From NCBI GenBank assembly GCA_015222055.1, contig JADFUR010000002.1, positions 28,244 to 92,243 of the forward strand: a DNA stretch of 64,000 nucleotides, read 5' to 3'. This document shows positions 47,205 to 54,223 of this stretch, piece after piece; position 1 is the first letter of the stretch; each line of letters begins with the position of its first letter. This DNA is from Bacteroidota bacterium. GTDB taxonomy: Bacteria; Bacteroidota; Bacteroidia; Bacteroidales; B39-G9. The notes beneath the pieces were generated by a model. The model was not told the origin of the DNA. It ran no database searches and was given only the letters and a program-made list of their open reading frames with translations. Both the position numbers and the translations under genes were made by a program.

Positions 47205-47732
47205 TTATATACTAATCTCTTTTTCATAAAGTATTTCTACTGGATGAAATTTAATTAAATTTATTTTTTTTATTGTAGCATTTATTGGTGAAAAATTTTC
47301 ACGTATTAGTTTAAATGCATTTAAAAATTTATCATCAGCAACATTCATTGCGACAGTGCAATGAGGTATCCAATTTTCAGGATAATAATAATCCCAACAA
47401 TTTGAATAAGATAATAATTGTTTGTGTAGAGATTTTTGAAAATTCAATAATTCAGTTGTAGCTTTGGGAATTAAATAGATTGTATTTTCTTTACCGTGAA
47501 AAGTTCCTATTCCGTTCATTGAAATTTTCATTTTTTTAATTTCAATATTTTTTATCAGATTTATGACTTCATTTTCATCAATCTTGTCAAATACTGATAA
47601 TGCAATGTGAGGTTTACTCTTTACTTCAAGGAACTTGTTTTTTATTTTGTGCTTTTTTAAAGTTTCAACCAATTCGAATATTTTGTTTTCACTTTTTGTA
47701 TCAAATAGTAATTCTATAGCATATCCAATCAT
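47205..47732 (-). CDS. 2H phosphoesterase (2'-5' RNA ligase / LigT-like)
   Basis: About 175 residues from the ATG at 47732 (MIGYAIELLFD), one base after the stop of a small upstream ORF; a 12-residue longer form from 47768 overlaps that ORF. The two histidine motifs of the 2H fold are there: KPHIALSVF (H-x-A variant of HxT/S) and PHCTVAM (HxT), the second in NWIPHCTVAMNV. Such enzymes cut or join 2'-5' or cyclic phosphates in RNA or small nucleotides. The first motif lacks Ser/Thr directly after HI, a common variant. Cytoplasmic. Confidence 0.85.
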   Translation of the reverse strand: MIGYAIELLFDTKSENKIFELVETLKKHKIKNKFLEVKSKPHIALSVFDKIDENEVINLIKNIEIKKMKISMNGIGTFHGKENTIYLIPKATTELLNFQKSLHKQLLSYSNCWDYYYPENWIPHCTVAMNVADDKFLNAFKLIRENFSPINATIKKINLIKFHPVEILYEKEISI

Positions 47733-47733
47733 G

Positions 47734-47898
47734 TCATTTTTTAAATTTTCTTTCTGAATATTGACCAATAATGTAAAATGCGAAAATTGGAATTAACATA
47801 AATTTTCCTGATTTTTCAAGTAAATTAAGCATATCAAGTGTTGTTAAAAATAATGCAATTATTATAATTATAATTATGTTAAAATGTATTTTTTTCAT
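47734..47898 (-). CDS. Small two-helix membrane protein (54 residues)
   Basis: A complete small ORF reads ATG (47898) to TGA (47736-47734). The protein begins MKKIHF, then an isoleucine-rich helix (NIIIIIIIALFLTTL), a short polar link (EKSGKF), a second helix (MLIPIFAFYIIG) and a basic end (ERKFKK). The TGA is one base from the ATG of the 2H phosphoesterase, which implies a two-gene operon with coupled translation. No family is recognised. Hydrophobic runs arise easily in AT-rich DNA, but the exact stop-start junction supports a real gene. Confidence 0.55.
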   Translation of the reverse strand: MKKIHFNIIIIIIIALFLTTLDMLNLLEKSGKFMLIPIFAFYIIGQYSERKFKK

Positions 47899-48170
47899 TA
47901 TTACTTCTGTCTTATTAATTTTTTACAAATACCATATTGTCTCTAAAGACATCAATTAGCTTGTGATTTTTTGTTATAACAAGTGTAGCAAAAAAAACAT
48001 TACTTTAGATACCTTTTTTATTACTGAGGTAAATTTACTAATTTTTGTGTGAGATGAAAATAGTTTTTTAGTTATTGTTTTTTTTAATAACAATATGTAG
48101 TCAAAGATTACACCTAGCATGGCACTGGTGGTTATTCATCCGTCATACTTCTGCACTATTGTAGCTTGTT
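47899..48170. other. AT-rich gap without a gene
   Basis: No ORF of note. GTGTAGCAAAAAAAACATTAC and TTTAGATACCTTTTTT (47986-48022) resemble the repeat at 63766-63868 weakly. A TTATTG/CAATA hairpin lies around 48074-48092. Probable promoter region of the small membrane protein operon. Confidence 0.4.
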
Positions 48171-48416
48171 TTAATTATTTCTTTTTTCCAAATTAAGATA
48201 AAGCTGTTCAACCTTATCTCTTGCCCATTGTGTTTTTCTTAAAAACTTAAGGCTAGACTTAATTGAAGGATCCTTTTTAAAACAATTGATATTAATTTTC
48301 ATTGCTAATTTTTCCCAACCATAATGTTTCACTAATAACTCAAGTATCGTTATCAATTTCACACCGTGCATTGGGTTATTGGCTTGTTCATTTTGGTGAA
48401 TATTTTTTTTATCCAT
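48171..48416 (-). CDS. VF530 family DNA-binding protein (DUF2132)
   Basis: An 81-residue basic protein matching the VF530 family: [20 protein letters not shown], then [20 protein letters not shown] and [11 protein letters not shown]. The family is a small helical fold reported to bind DNA; its role is unclear. Length is normal. It lies just beyond the last palindrome of accessory array 2 and may or may not be part of it. Confidence 0.88.
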   Translation of the reverse strand: MDKKNIHQNEQANNPMHGVKLITILELLVKHYGWEKLAMKININCFKKDPSIKSSLKFLRKTQWARDKVEQLYLNLEKRNN

Positions 48417-48443
48417 AATAAGATGATTAATTCTGTTTAAATT

Positions 48444-48582
48444 GGCTACAACGGTTTTTGTATGTGGAGTGCGGTATTAAAAGAGATGAACTTTCAAATA
48501 AGAATTGGCGGTGTTGCAACAACGTGCCACAGTATAAAAAACCGCTAAAACCCGCATTACATATGACACTTTGTTGTGGTGT
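48444..48582 (-). repeat. Cassette-boundary palindrome J (array 2)
   Basis: In the fic gene's direction it starts 2 bases after the stop: CACCACAAC...ACTCCACATACAAAAACC-GTTGTAGCC, with inner arms TGCGGG/CCGCA and an apex around GTTGCAAC (48513-48520). Same plan as element F in array 1, on the opposite strand. Ends acaac/gttgt. No coding content. Confidence 0.7.
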
Positions 48583-48584
48583 CG

Positions 48585-49658
48585 TTATTTTTCTTCATCA
48601 ATTATATATACAGTTCCTTTTCCTTTTCCAATACTCTTAATTATTTGCTCTTTTTTCAAATACTGCAAGTCTTTTTTTATGGTATTAATATTTAAGTTTT
48701 CAAATCGCTTTCCCAAATCAGATATTTTAAGAGGTTGATTCTTCTTTAAATATTCCTTTATTTCCTTTTGTCTTTCATTTAAATACCCTCCTTTTAACTT
48801 AAATACATCGTATTTTGCATCAAGACTTTGAGTTAATACCTTCAACTTGTCGAGAAAATATAATATCCATTTGGAAATGCTTTCATTTTCTTTATTTCTG
48901 TTTCTTTGTCCTTCCATTAAAGCTTGATAGTATTCTTTCTTTGTTTTTTCTATCAAATTTTCAAAAGATACATATTGAATAAATAAATAATCTTTTTGTA
49001 ACAAAATCAAAGTTGTCAATAATCTTGACAATCTTCCATTCCCATCTTGAAATGGGTGTATTGATAAGAATTCATAAACAAGATTTGCAACGATTATTAA
49101 AGGATGAATTTCTTTATTTTCAAATTGTGTATTCGTCCAACTAATTAAATCATTCATTTCATTGTTAACTAAATGAACTTCTGTTGTATTAAAAATTATT
49201 TTCTGTATTCCGCCTGGATAATTAGCAACAACTTTGTTTGAGAGAGACTTGTATTCTCCACGATGCATTGTGTCTTTATCACTGTGTCTTAATAAATTCT
49301 GATGTAATTGTTTAATGTAGTTTTCCGATAATTTTATGTTGTCATAATTTTCATAGATTATTTCTAATGTATCATAATAACCGACAACTTCTTGTTCATC
49401 CCTTGTTTTTAGTTTAGTTATTTTTATATCGTTCAGAAGTTTTTCTATCTCTTTATCTGTAAGTGTTCCTCCTTCAATTCTTGTTGATGAACCAATACTT
49501 TCAATTGTAGCAATTTTTCGTAATTCTTTTAAGTAAATATTCTCTTGCTTTTCAATACTATTCCATTTGCCTTTATATAAATCAATTTGAGAAATTAAAT
49601 TTAATATTTTCTGATTTATTTGAAAATCGAAGTTTAGTTTATTTATATATTTATCCAT
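48585..49658 (-). CDS. Fic family protein, array 2
   Basis: A 357-residue Fic protein. The active loop is HPFQDGNGRLSR starting at H201, complete for nucleotidyl transfer. The inhibitory N-terminal helix motif is SSTRIEG (S58...E62-G63), so it is self-inhibited. A C-terminal winged-helix-like region (about 290-350, with LKISDLGKRFENLNINTIKK) suggests DNA binding. Two copies of a TTATCYGTATTTTATCTGAAT repeat lie just before the start, the first two bases or so from the ATG. It is a cassette between a gttgtggtgc core (about 49755) and palindrome J. Distant from the other Fic in this window. Confidence 0.93.
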   Translation of the reverse strand: MDKYINKLNFDFQINQKILNLISQIDLYKGKWNSIEKQENIYLKELRKIATIESIGSSTRIEGGTLTDKEIEKLLNDIKITKLKTRDEQEVVGYYDTLEIIYENYDNIKLSENYIKQLHQNLLRHSDKDTMHRGEYKSLSNKVVANYPGGIQKIIFNTTEVHLVNNEMNDLISWTNTQFENKEIHPLIIVANLVYEFLSIHPFQDGNGRLSRLLTTLILLQKDYLFIQYVSFENLIEKTKKEYYQALMEGQRNRNKENESISKWILYFLDKLKVLTQSLDAKYDVFKLKGGYLNERQKEIKEYLKKNQPLKISDLGKRFENLNINTIKKDLQYLKKEQIIKSIGKGKGTVYIIDEEK

Positions 49659-49661
49659 TTG

Positions 49662-49741
49662 TTATCCGTATTTTATCTGAATACGAAAATACATTCATTT
49701 TTATAAATATCCAAATATTATCTGTATTTTATCTGAATGCG
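49662..49741 (-). promoter_or_regulatory. Twin operator-like repeats before the second fic gene
   Basis: Two 24-base near-identical copies (49662-49685 and 49718-49741). On the coding strand each contains two CRGATAA half-sites 11 bases apart, one helical turn. The nearer copy abuts the start codon region, so binding there would block transcription or translation. Probably autoregulation by the Fic winged-helix tail. Confidence 0.68.
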
Positions 49742-49753
49742 ATTTCTTTTAAT

Positions 49754-49812
49754 GCACCACAACTCCTAAATAAGAAACACTAGTTTAATAGTCAATTCCA
49801 AAGTTATCAAAA
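49754..49812 (-). repeat. Array 2 repeat, copy A (shortened)
   Basis: GCACCACAACTCC core followed by AAATAAGAAACACTAGTTT and GTCAATTCCAAAGTTATCAAAAA, matching part of copies B (53036-53170) and C (53990-54118). It lies 3' of the DUF4153-like gene. Confidence 0.6.
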
Positions 49813-49849
49813 AAAACAGTGCTAATAATTTGATTGGCTTTTGTTATTA

Positions 49850-51109
49850 TTATTTTAGTCCAAACACAAATGGTAATACGAAAGTCATAAAAATAGTCCA
49901 AGCCGTATACAATGGTAAATATTTTGCTATTGTCAACTCTACTGTTTTAATTTCTTTTCCTTTAAAGCGAACCTTGTATAAATCAATCATTATCAAAACA
50001 AGGTTTCCGAAAATTAAAAGATTTGATCCCAATACAGCTATTCTATTTGGTGTAAATCCATATTCTCCTAATCTGTAAATTATTGCAGATAAAGCAATCA
50101 AGTCTACAAGTAATGTGATTATTGAAAGTAGAAAAAGAATTAGTTCATTAAAACCTTGTTTTTTATTTAATGAAGTCTCTGATACAGAAAACACAATAAT
50201 TGCCATCACGCCAAGAAGCATTAGATTAAAAATGAATAAAAAATCTCTGTCGTTATAAGGGTTTTTCCCGGTCAATACAATACTTATCAAATAAATAGTC
50301 AAGGTTATTAGAACTAAAGGACTAAAGATACTCGCAATTATAGGTGCTATTTTATTTGTTACTGAAGGAAAGCTTTTTACTATGTAAGTTGCTACAATTG
50401 GTGAAGAAACCAAACCAAGAATAACGATATAATCGGAATAGAAAGTCTCAATTTTTAAATCAATTGCGGAATATAATTCAAGAGTAACTCCGGTTAAAAT
50501 TCCTCCGGCAATTAGAATGATTGCTACAAGAATTGCTAAATCTCCATTGAATTTTATGTAATCAATACGTTTTATTTTATCCTTAGTGTCAAAGTCAATA
50601 AAAATAAGGCCATATACACACCACAAGAACAAAGGTAAATGGATATACGCCAGATTTATAGAATGACTATCTCTATCAGAGGGTAATAAATTTATGTAAA
50701 CAGCTGATATAATAAACACACTAGCTGAAATAATTAGCTGTTTATAGTTTATATGTTTTTCCCTCAGAAATAAATATGTGGATAGTCCCAATAAAATTAT
50801 TAATCCCGCATTTTTTTCATAGAAGAAATAATCGTTTAATTTGATGTCAAATAGCTGAGGAATTTTCATTAAGAACCAGGTAATCAGACATGTTAAAATT
50901 AAGAATAAAACATCTGTTTTTCGGGATATTACTTTTGTGTCTTTTTGATTGACAAATTCTAATCTTGCCTTCCAAAAGGCAGTAATTTTAGAATCAGTAA
51001 TATTTGGATAAATATTAAAGAATGCATTCTTAAAATTTTTTTTGTCAGAGCGGTATAGCTTTTCAAGTTGTTCTGGATTGTCTATATTTTTTTTAATTTT
51101 TGTTTCCAT
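49850..51109 (-). CDS. DUF4153-like polytopic membrane protein
   Basis: A 419-residue inner-membrane protein. A soluble charged N-terminus (about 60 residues) is followed by eleven or twelve hydrophobic helices. The pattern with YSDYIVILGLVSSPIVATYI and NRIAVLGSNLLIFGNLVLIM resembles the DUF4153 family of Bacteroidota; this assignment is by general likeness. Function unknown. It is part of minus-strand array 2 and is followed by repeat copy A. Confidence 0.7.
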   Translation of the reverse strand: METKIKKNIDNPEQLEKLYRSDKKNFKNAFFNIYPNITDSKITAFWKARLEFVNQKDTKVISRKTDVLFLILTCLITWFLMKIPQLFDIKLNDYFFYEKNAGLIILLGLSTYLFLREKHINYKQLIISASVFIISAVYINLLPSDRDSHSINLAYIHLPLFLWCVYGLIFIDFDTKDKIKRIDYIKFNGDLAILVAIILIAGGILTGVTLELYSAIDLKIETFYSDYIVILGLVSSPIVATYIVKSFPSVTNKIAPIIASIFSPLVLITLTIYLISIVLTGKNPYNDRDFLFIFNLMLLGVMAIIVFSVSETSLNKKQGFNELILFLLSIITLLVDLIALSAIIYRLGEYGFTPNRIAVLGSNLLIFGNLVLIMIDLYKVRFKGKEIKTVELTIAKYLPLYTAWTIFMTFVLPFVFGLK

Positions 51110-51241
51110 ATTGCGTATTAAATTAAACCAAAGGTAGTTAAATTGATATTACAATCAAATTCGTGTAATATTTAATTACTCATGTTAAATTTTTCAAATA
51201 TGGAAAATATTAAGCTACTGTCCGTTAAAGAATTAAGTTTT

Positions 51242-51447
51242 TTTAACGAAAAAAATGAAAAAGGGTTTAGCTGTAAACAATCATTCAAAGCAAACAATTT
51301 TTTTGAACTATGCCCAAAGAGGTGTAGCTTTTTTTTTGTCTGATGAACCTTTCGCTAGGTCTGTGAGAGGTGCAGTGGTGGGTAATTGATTGTACACTGC
51401 GGGTTCATTGTCTTAGTTGTTTTCTTTCAATTTGCTCTTTAACCCGC
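51242..51447 (-). other. Multi-hairpin structured element (array 2)
   Basis: The gap 51110-51446 holds no convincing gene. Near the preceding ORF stop, CGGGTT/AACCCG arms (51399-51447), GCAGTG/CACTGC (51372-51400) and GATGAACC/GGGTTCATT arms form nested stems; CTGTGAGAGG and AGAGGTGTAGC lie in loops. It is more GC-rich than its surroundings. A 44-codon plus-strand frame (51255-51389) runs through it but looks accidental. It could be a cassette boundary or a structured RNA. Confidence 0.5.
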
Positions 51448-52076
51448 TATTGGTTTTGTTTTTTTGTTACCTCCCGTTTATATTTAATTATATTCAAATG
51501 TTTCCTTAATTCATTTTCAATTTCATCTAATATTGGTTCAATTTTTTCTGCATTACCAGATATTTTATTTGTGGTTTCACTAAATCTTTCTTTATCTATA
51601 TTTCTAAGTGAATAATTTTTTGTAATCTCCTCACAATTTTTCAATAATTTTTTTATCAAGTTTGAGGCTTCCTCATTTAAGTATATTCTTGTCTTCCTAT
51701 AAATAATTTTAGTTTTTGAATTTAATTTATAACTCTCTTTAGTTAACTCATTAGGGTCAGAAAAGAATCCATAATCTGTACTTATTTTATTTTTATAAAA
51801 ATCAATATATTCAATTAGTTGCTGATATAATTCATCAAGTTTTTTGAATTTTATCTTAGATAATTCAGATAAATAAATTTGATAAGAAATTGTATCTTTT
51901 TGTAATTCATTTTTTAAAAATTCAACTTCTTTCAACAATCGCCTATTTTTATTATTTGTAAATAATGAAATTATTGAACTTATAATTGAAATAATAATTG
52001 TTGCCGTTGCCCCAATTAAAGCAGCCATTATTATTTCATCACTTAAAAATCCTTGTGTATCTATATCTAATATCAT
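51447..52076 (-). CDS. Hypothetical membrane-anchored coiled-coil protein, array 2
   Basis: A 209-residue protein with one N-terminal membrane segment (about 15-38, AALIGATATIIISIISSIIS) followed by a basic NNKNRR stop-transfer stretch and a long charged, mostly helical cytoplasmic part (about 45-205). No family is recognised. It could be a small membrane anchor or scaffold. It is separated from its upstream neighbour by about 90 bases containing a partial palindrome. Its stop codon touches the multi-hairpin element. Confidence 0.65.
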   Translation of the reverse strand: MILDIDTQGFLSDEIIMAALIGATATIIISIISSIISLFTNNKNRRLLKEVEFLKNELQKDTISYQIYLSELSKIKFKKLDELYQQLIEYIDFYKNKISTDYGFFSDPNELTKESYKLNSKTKIIYRKTRIYLNEEASNLIKKLLKNCEEITKNYSLRNIDKERFSETTNKISGNAEKIEPILDEIENELRKHLNIIKYKREVTKKQNQ

Positions 52077-52109
52077 TTTTATTTATATTATTACTTTAAA
52101 TATCTGTTT

Positions 52110-52160
52110 GTTAAAATTTACAGCTTAGCCCGTATGACTTGTAGGTTGTGTTAGTGTTTC
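52110..52160 (-). repeat. Partial cassette core (array 2)
   Basis: On the coding strand the 52170-53012 gene is followed by ACACTAACACAACCTACAAG and CATACGGGC, resembling one arm of the array palindromes. The matching arm is not visible before the next ORF, so it may be truncated. Confidence 0.4.
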
Positions 52161-52169
52161 GTTTTTTAT

Positions 52170-53012
52170 TCATTTCCAATTATTCCAGTTGTTATTTATA
52201 AAAACTAATGTTTTATCATTGAATTTTACCTTAGATATTTCTTTTTCAAATTCGACCGTCAATATTTTGATAATTAAAGACATTAATACACTACAAAAGT
52301 CCATAGCTGAGATTCTAAATGGAAAAATGTCATTCTCATTATGACCTACCATCATTGAAATTCCAAGTCCATGAACAAATGATGAATTGTAATTCTGAAT
52401 CATTTTAGCATGATGATTTGGGATTTTAGATATCGAATACAATTCAGACCACTTGTAACGGTTTTTGTTTTGATTAGATAAACTTGGGTCTTTAAATTTC
52501 CAATTTGTTTTTTCTATTATTTCATCAGCAAGAATTATACTCCTCTGATTTTCTCTAATTTTTTCCTTAAGATTTTTTGCAGATTCAATGTCCAAAATAT
52601 TTGCTGAATTTGCATTAACGTATTCATTTTTTGGTAACTCAGATGTAATTCCTTTTGAGAATTGGTCTATAATTTTAGTGCGAGAAACTACAGCGTCAAG
52701 TAGATATAGATAATATCTTAGTATTTGTTCTTCTTTCGACGAATGGCTAGTTAGCAGAAAGAAAATTGCGTAGTTATCAACAATCATTCTTTGCAATGTA
52801 ATCAAAGACTGAACTGAATCCGATTTAGAAACAACCAACAAAATATCAAAACAAGGTATCAGTTTTTTCAGATGTCTGTATATACCGACTTTTTTTAATT
52901 CCATTGATACTTCTGAATCAAAATGAATTAGGCTACTAAAAGCATTTTTCAATTCAATACTAAGAGCCATGAAAAGCTTTTTACTCTCGATATATTGTTT
53001 TTCATAAATCAT
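52170..53012 (-). CDS. Hypothetical protein, array 2
   Basis: A 280-residue soluble, largely helical protein without signal peptide. It has features such as SLITLQRMIVDNYAIFFLL in the first half and SSFVHGLGISMMVGHNEN in the second, which recall proteins that group with abortive-infection or HEPN-like helical families, but I cannot name one. It ends with TGA, showing that TGA is a normal stop in this genome. It lies between repeat copy B and the coiled-coil gene. Confidence 0.65.
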   Translation of the reverse strand: MIYEKQYIESKKLFMALSIELKNAFSSLIHFDSEVSMELKKVGIYRHLKKLIPCFDILLVVSKSDSVQSLITLQRMIVDNYAIFFLLTSHSSKEEQILRYYLYLLDAVVSRTKIIDQFSKGITSELPKNEYVNANSANILDIESAKNLKEKIRENQRSIILADEIIEKTNWKFKDPSLSNQNKNRYKWSELYSISKIPNHHAKMIQNYNSSFVHGLGISMMVGHNENDIFPFRISAMDFCSVLMSLIIKILTVEFEKEISKVKFNDKTLVFINNNWNNWK

Positions 53013-53035
53013 ACTGCAGGTTTTCCAACATGAAT

Positions 53036-53170
53036 GTTAACAATGAAATAAAACGCCCTAGCATGTTTCATTTCCACTATATATTTACTAGTCAATCCCA
53101 AAGTTATCAAAAAAAAATAAAAAAGATAAAAAATTGTGATTGTAATTTTTTGAAAAGTAGTTTTACTTGC
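53036..53170 (-). repeat. Array 2 repeat, copy B
   Basis: Palindrome GAAATAAAACGCCCTAGCAT-GTTTCATTTC, then CACTATATATTTACTAGTCA, CCCAAAGTTATCAAAAA and an AAAGATAAAAAA tract. Copy C at 53990-54118 is closely similar and copy A (49754-49812) is shorter. Copies B and C bracket the HigBA pair. The rest of the 53013-53240 gap is non-coding. Confidence 0.7.
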
Positions 53171-53240
53171 TGAGGAAAATAGTTGTGGGTATTTGTGTTG
53201 TAAGCAGGTTACTTGATTATGTATTGGTTTTTGTTATATA

Positions 53241-53552
53241 TCAAGCTAACTCTATATTTTCATTTAAGGATTCAAGTTTAAATTTAATTTTTACGTTTAA
53301 AGCTCGAAATACTTTCAAGATTGTTTCAAATCTGGCATTTGTGAAGCTGTTTTCAATTTTTGAAATTTGTGCTTTCTTTACTCCTATAAGTTTTCCCAAT
53401 TCTTCTTGTGTTAAGTGTCTTTCTTTTCTTGCATTTTTTATTGCTTCGCCTAAAAGTTCCAATTTAAGCTCTTGCTCAAATTTTTGTCTTTTGGGCATTT
53501 CTTTTTTTCCTATATACTTGTCGGTTACTTCGTCTAATGAATATGTTTTCAT
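53241..53552 (-). CDS. higA: HigA-type XRE antitoxin
   Basis: A 103-residue protein with an XRE helix-turn-helix (about 45-85: HLTQEELGKLIGVKKAQISK) and a C-terminal FRALNVKIKFKLES tail common in HigA antitoxins. It follows the toxin gene by 13 bases, the reversed order typical of higBA. It should neutralise HigB and repress the operon. No lesion seen. Confidence 0.88.
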   Translation of the reverse strand: MKTYSLDEVTDKYIGKKEMPKRQKFEQELKLELLGEAIKNARKERHLTQEELGKLIGVKKAQISKIENSFTNARFETILKVFRALNVKIKFKLESLNENIELA

Positions 53553-53565
53553 TGCTTTCTGTATT

Positions 53566-53901
53566 TTATTGTTCTGAATAATACTTTTTCATAATTTTTA
53601 TTGCTTTTAATATTTCCTTTGGAGGTGTCTTTTGACTTTTTTTTATAATTCCATGTGTTGTGACCACCAATGTCCTTGTGTCTTTTGTTTTATCCCAAAA
53701 TGCAAATAATCTATACTGTTTCCTGTTGTACAGAGTTCTAAATTCCCATATTTCACCCGACAACTTTTTAAACAATTTGTTGTCATTTACTTTTATGGTT
53801 TTGTGGATGTTAAAAATAATCTTTTCTCTTGTTTTTTTTTCAAGATCTTCAAAAAAATCAATTACTCCTTGTGAAAATTCGACCTCAAACCTATTTTTCA
53901 T
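53566..53901 (-). CDS. higB: HigB-type RelE/ParE toxin (phage-derived Gp49-like)
   Basis: A 111-residue protein with the Gp49-like/HigB pattern: FEVEFSQGVIDFFEDL at the start, KLSGEIWEFRTLYNRKQYRL in the middle (basic RNA-binding strand) and HGIIKKSQKTPPKEI near the end. HigB toxins cut mRNA at the ribosome. It is the first gene of the higBA pair, enclosed between two copies of the same 130-base repeat, which suggests insertion or duplication of a mobile unit. Confidence 0.9.
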   Translation of the reverse strand: MKNRFEVEFSQGVIDFFEDLEKKTREKIIFNIHKTIKVNDNKLFKKLSGEIWEFRTLYNRKQYRLFAFWDKTKDTRTLVVTTHGIIKKSQKTPPKEILKAIKIMKKYYSEQ

Positions 53902-53989
53902 TAGTAATCAAATTTTATTTAGTACAAAGATACAAGTTTCTTTATAAGGAAACAACTGTTTGAGAAATAATTTTTTTTTGACTTGTTCA

Positions 53990-54118
53990 AAACACCTAAA
54001 TAAAATTTACTAGTGTGTCTTATTTCCACTATATATTTAATTGTCAATCCCAAAGTTATCAAAAAGAACAAGAAAGATAAAAAATGAGTTTGTAATTTTA
54101 AAAATTCCAATTTACTTC
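53990..54118 (-). repeat. Array 2 repeat, copy C
   Basis: CACCTAAATAAAATTTACTAGTGTGTCTTATTTCCACTATATATTT (starting about 53992), then GTCAATCCCAAAGTTATCAA and AAAGATAAAAAA. Close to copy B. It forms the outer end of array 2, next to the plus-strand receptor gene. Confidence 0.7.
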
Positions 54119-54223
54119 ATCATTATTTTTTTACAAGTCATCATGAAAATTTTACACTTGGGTAAGTTAATTTTCCCCACTTCTAATTTTATATAAATAT
54201 TTGCATCATAAAATTAAACGAAA

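Noticed and set aside
51255..51389. 44-codon plus-strand ORF and a CTGTGAGAGG word suggesting a group II intron remnant
   Set aside because: No maturase sequence, no domain V signature and the folding differs; the ORF runs through a structured palindromic region, so it looks accidental.
51370..51615. 81-residue plus-strand ORF
   Set aside because: It is antisense to the 51447-52076 gene and partly inside the multi-hairpin element.
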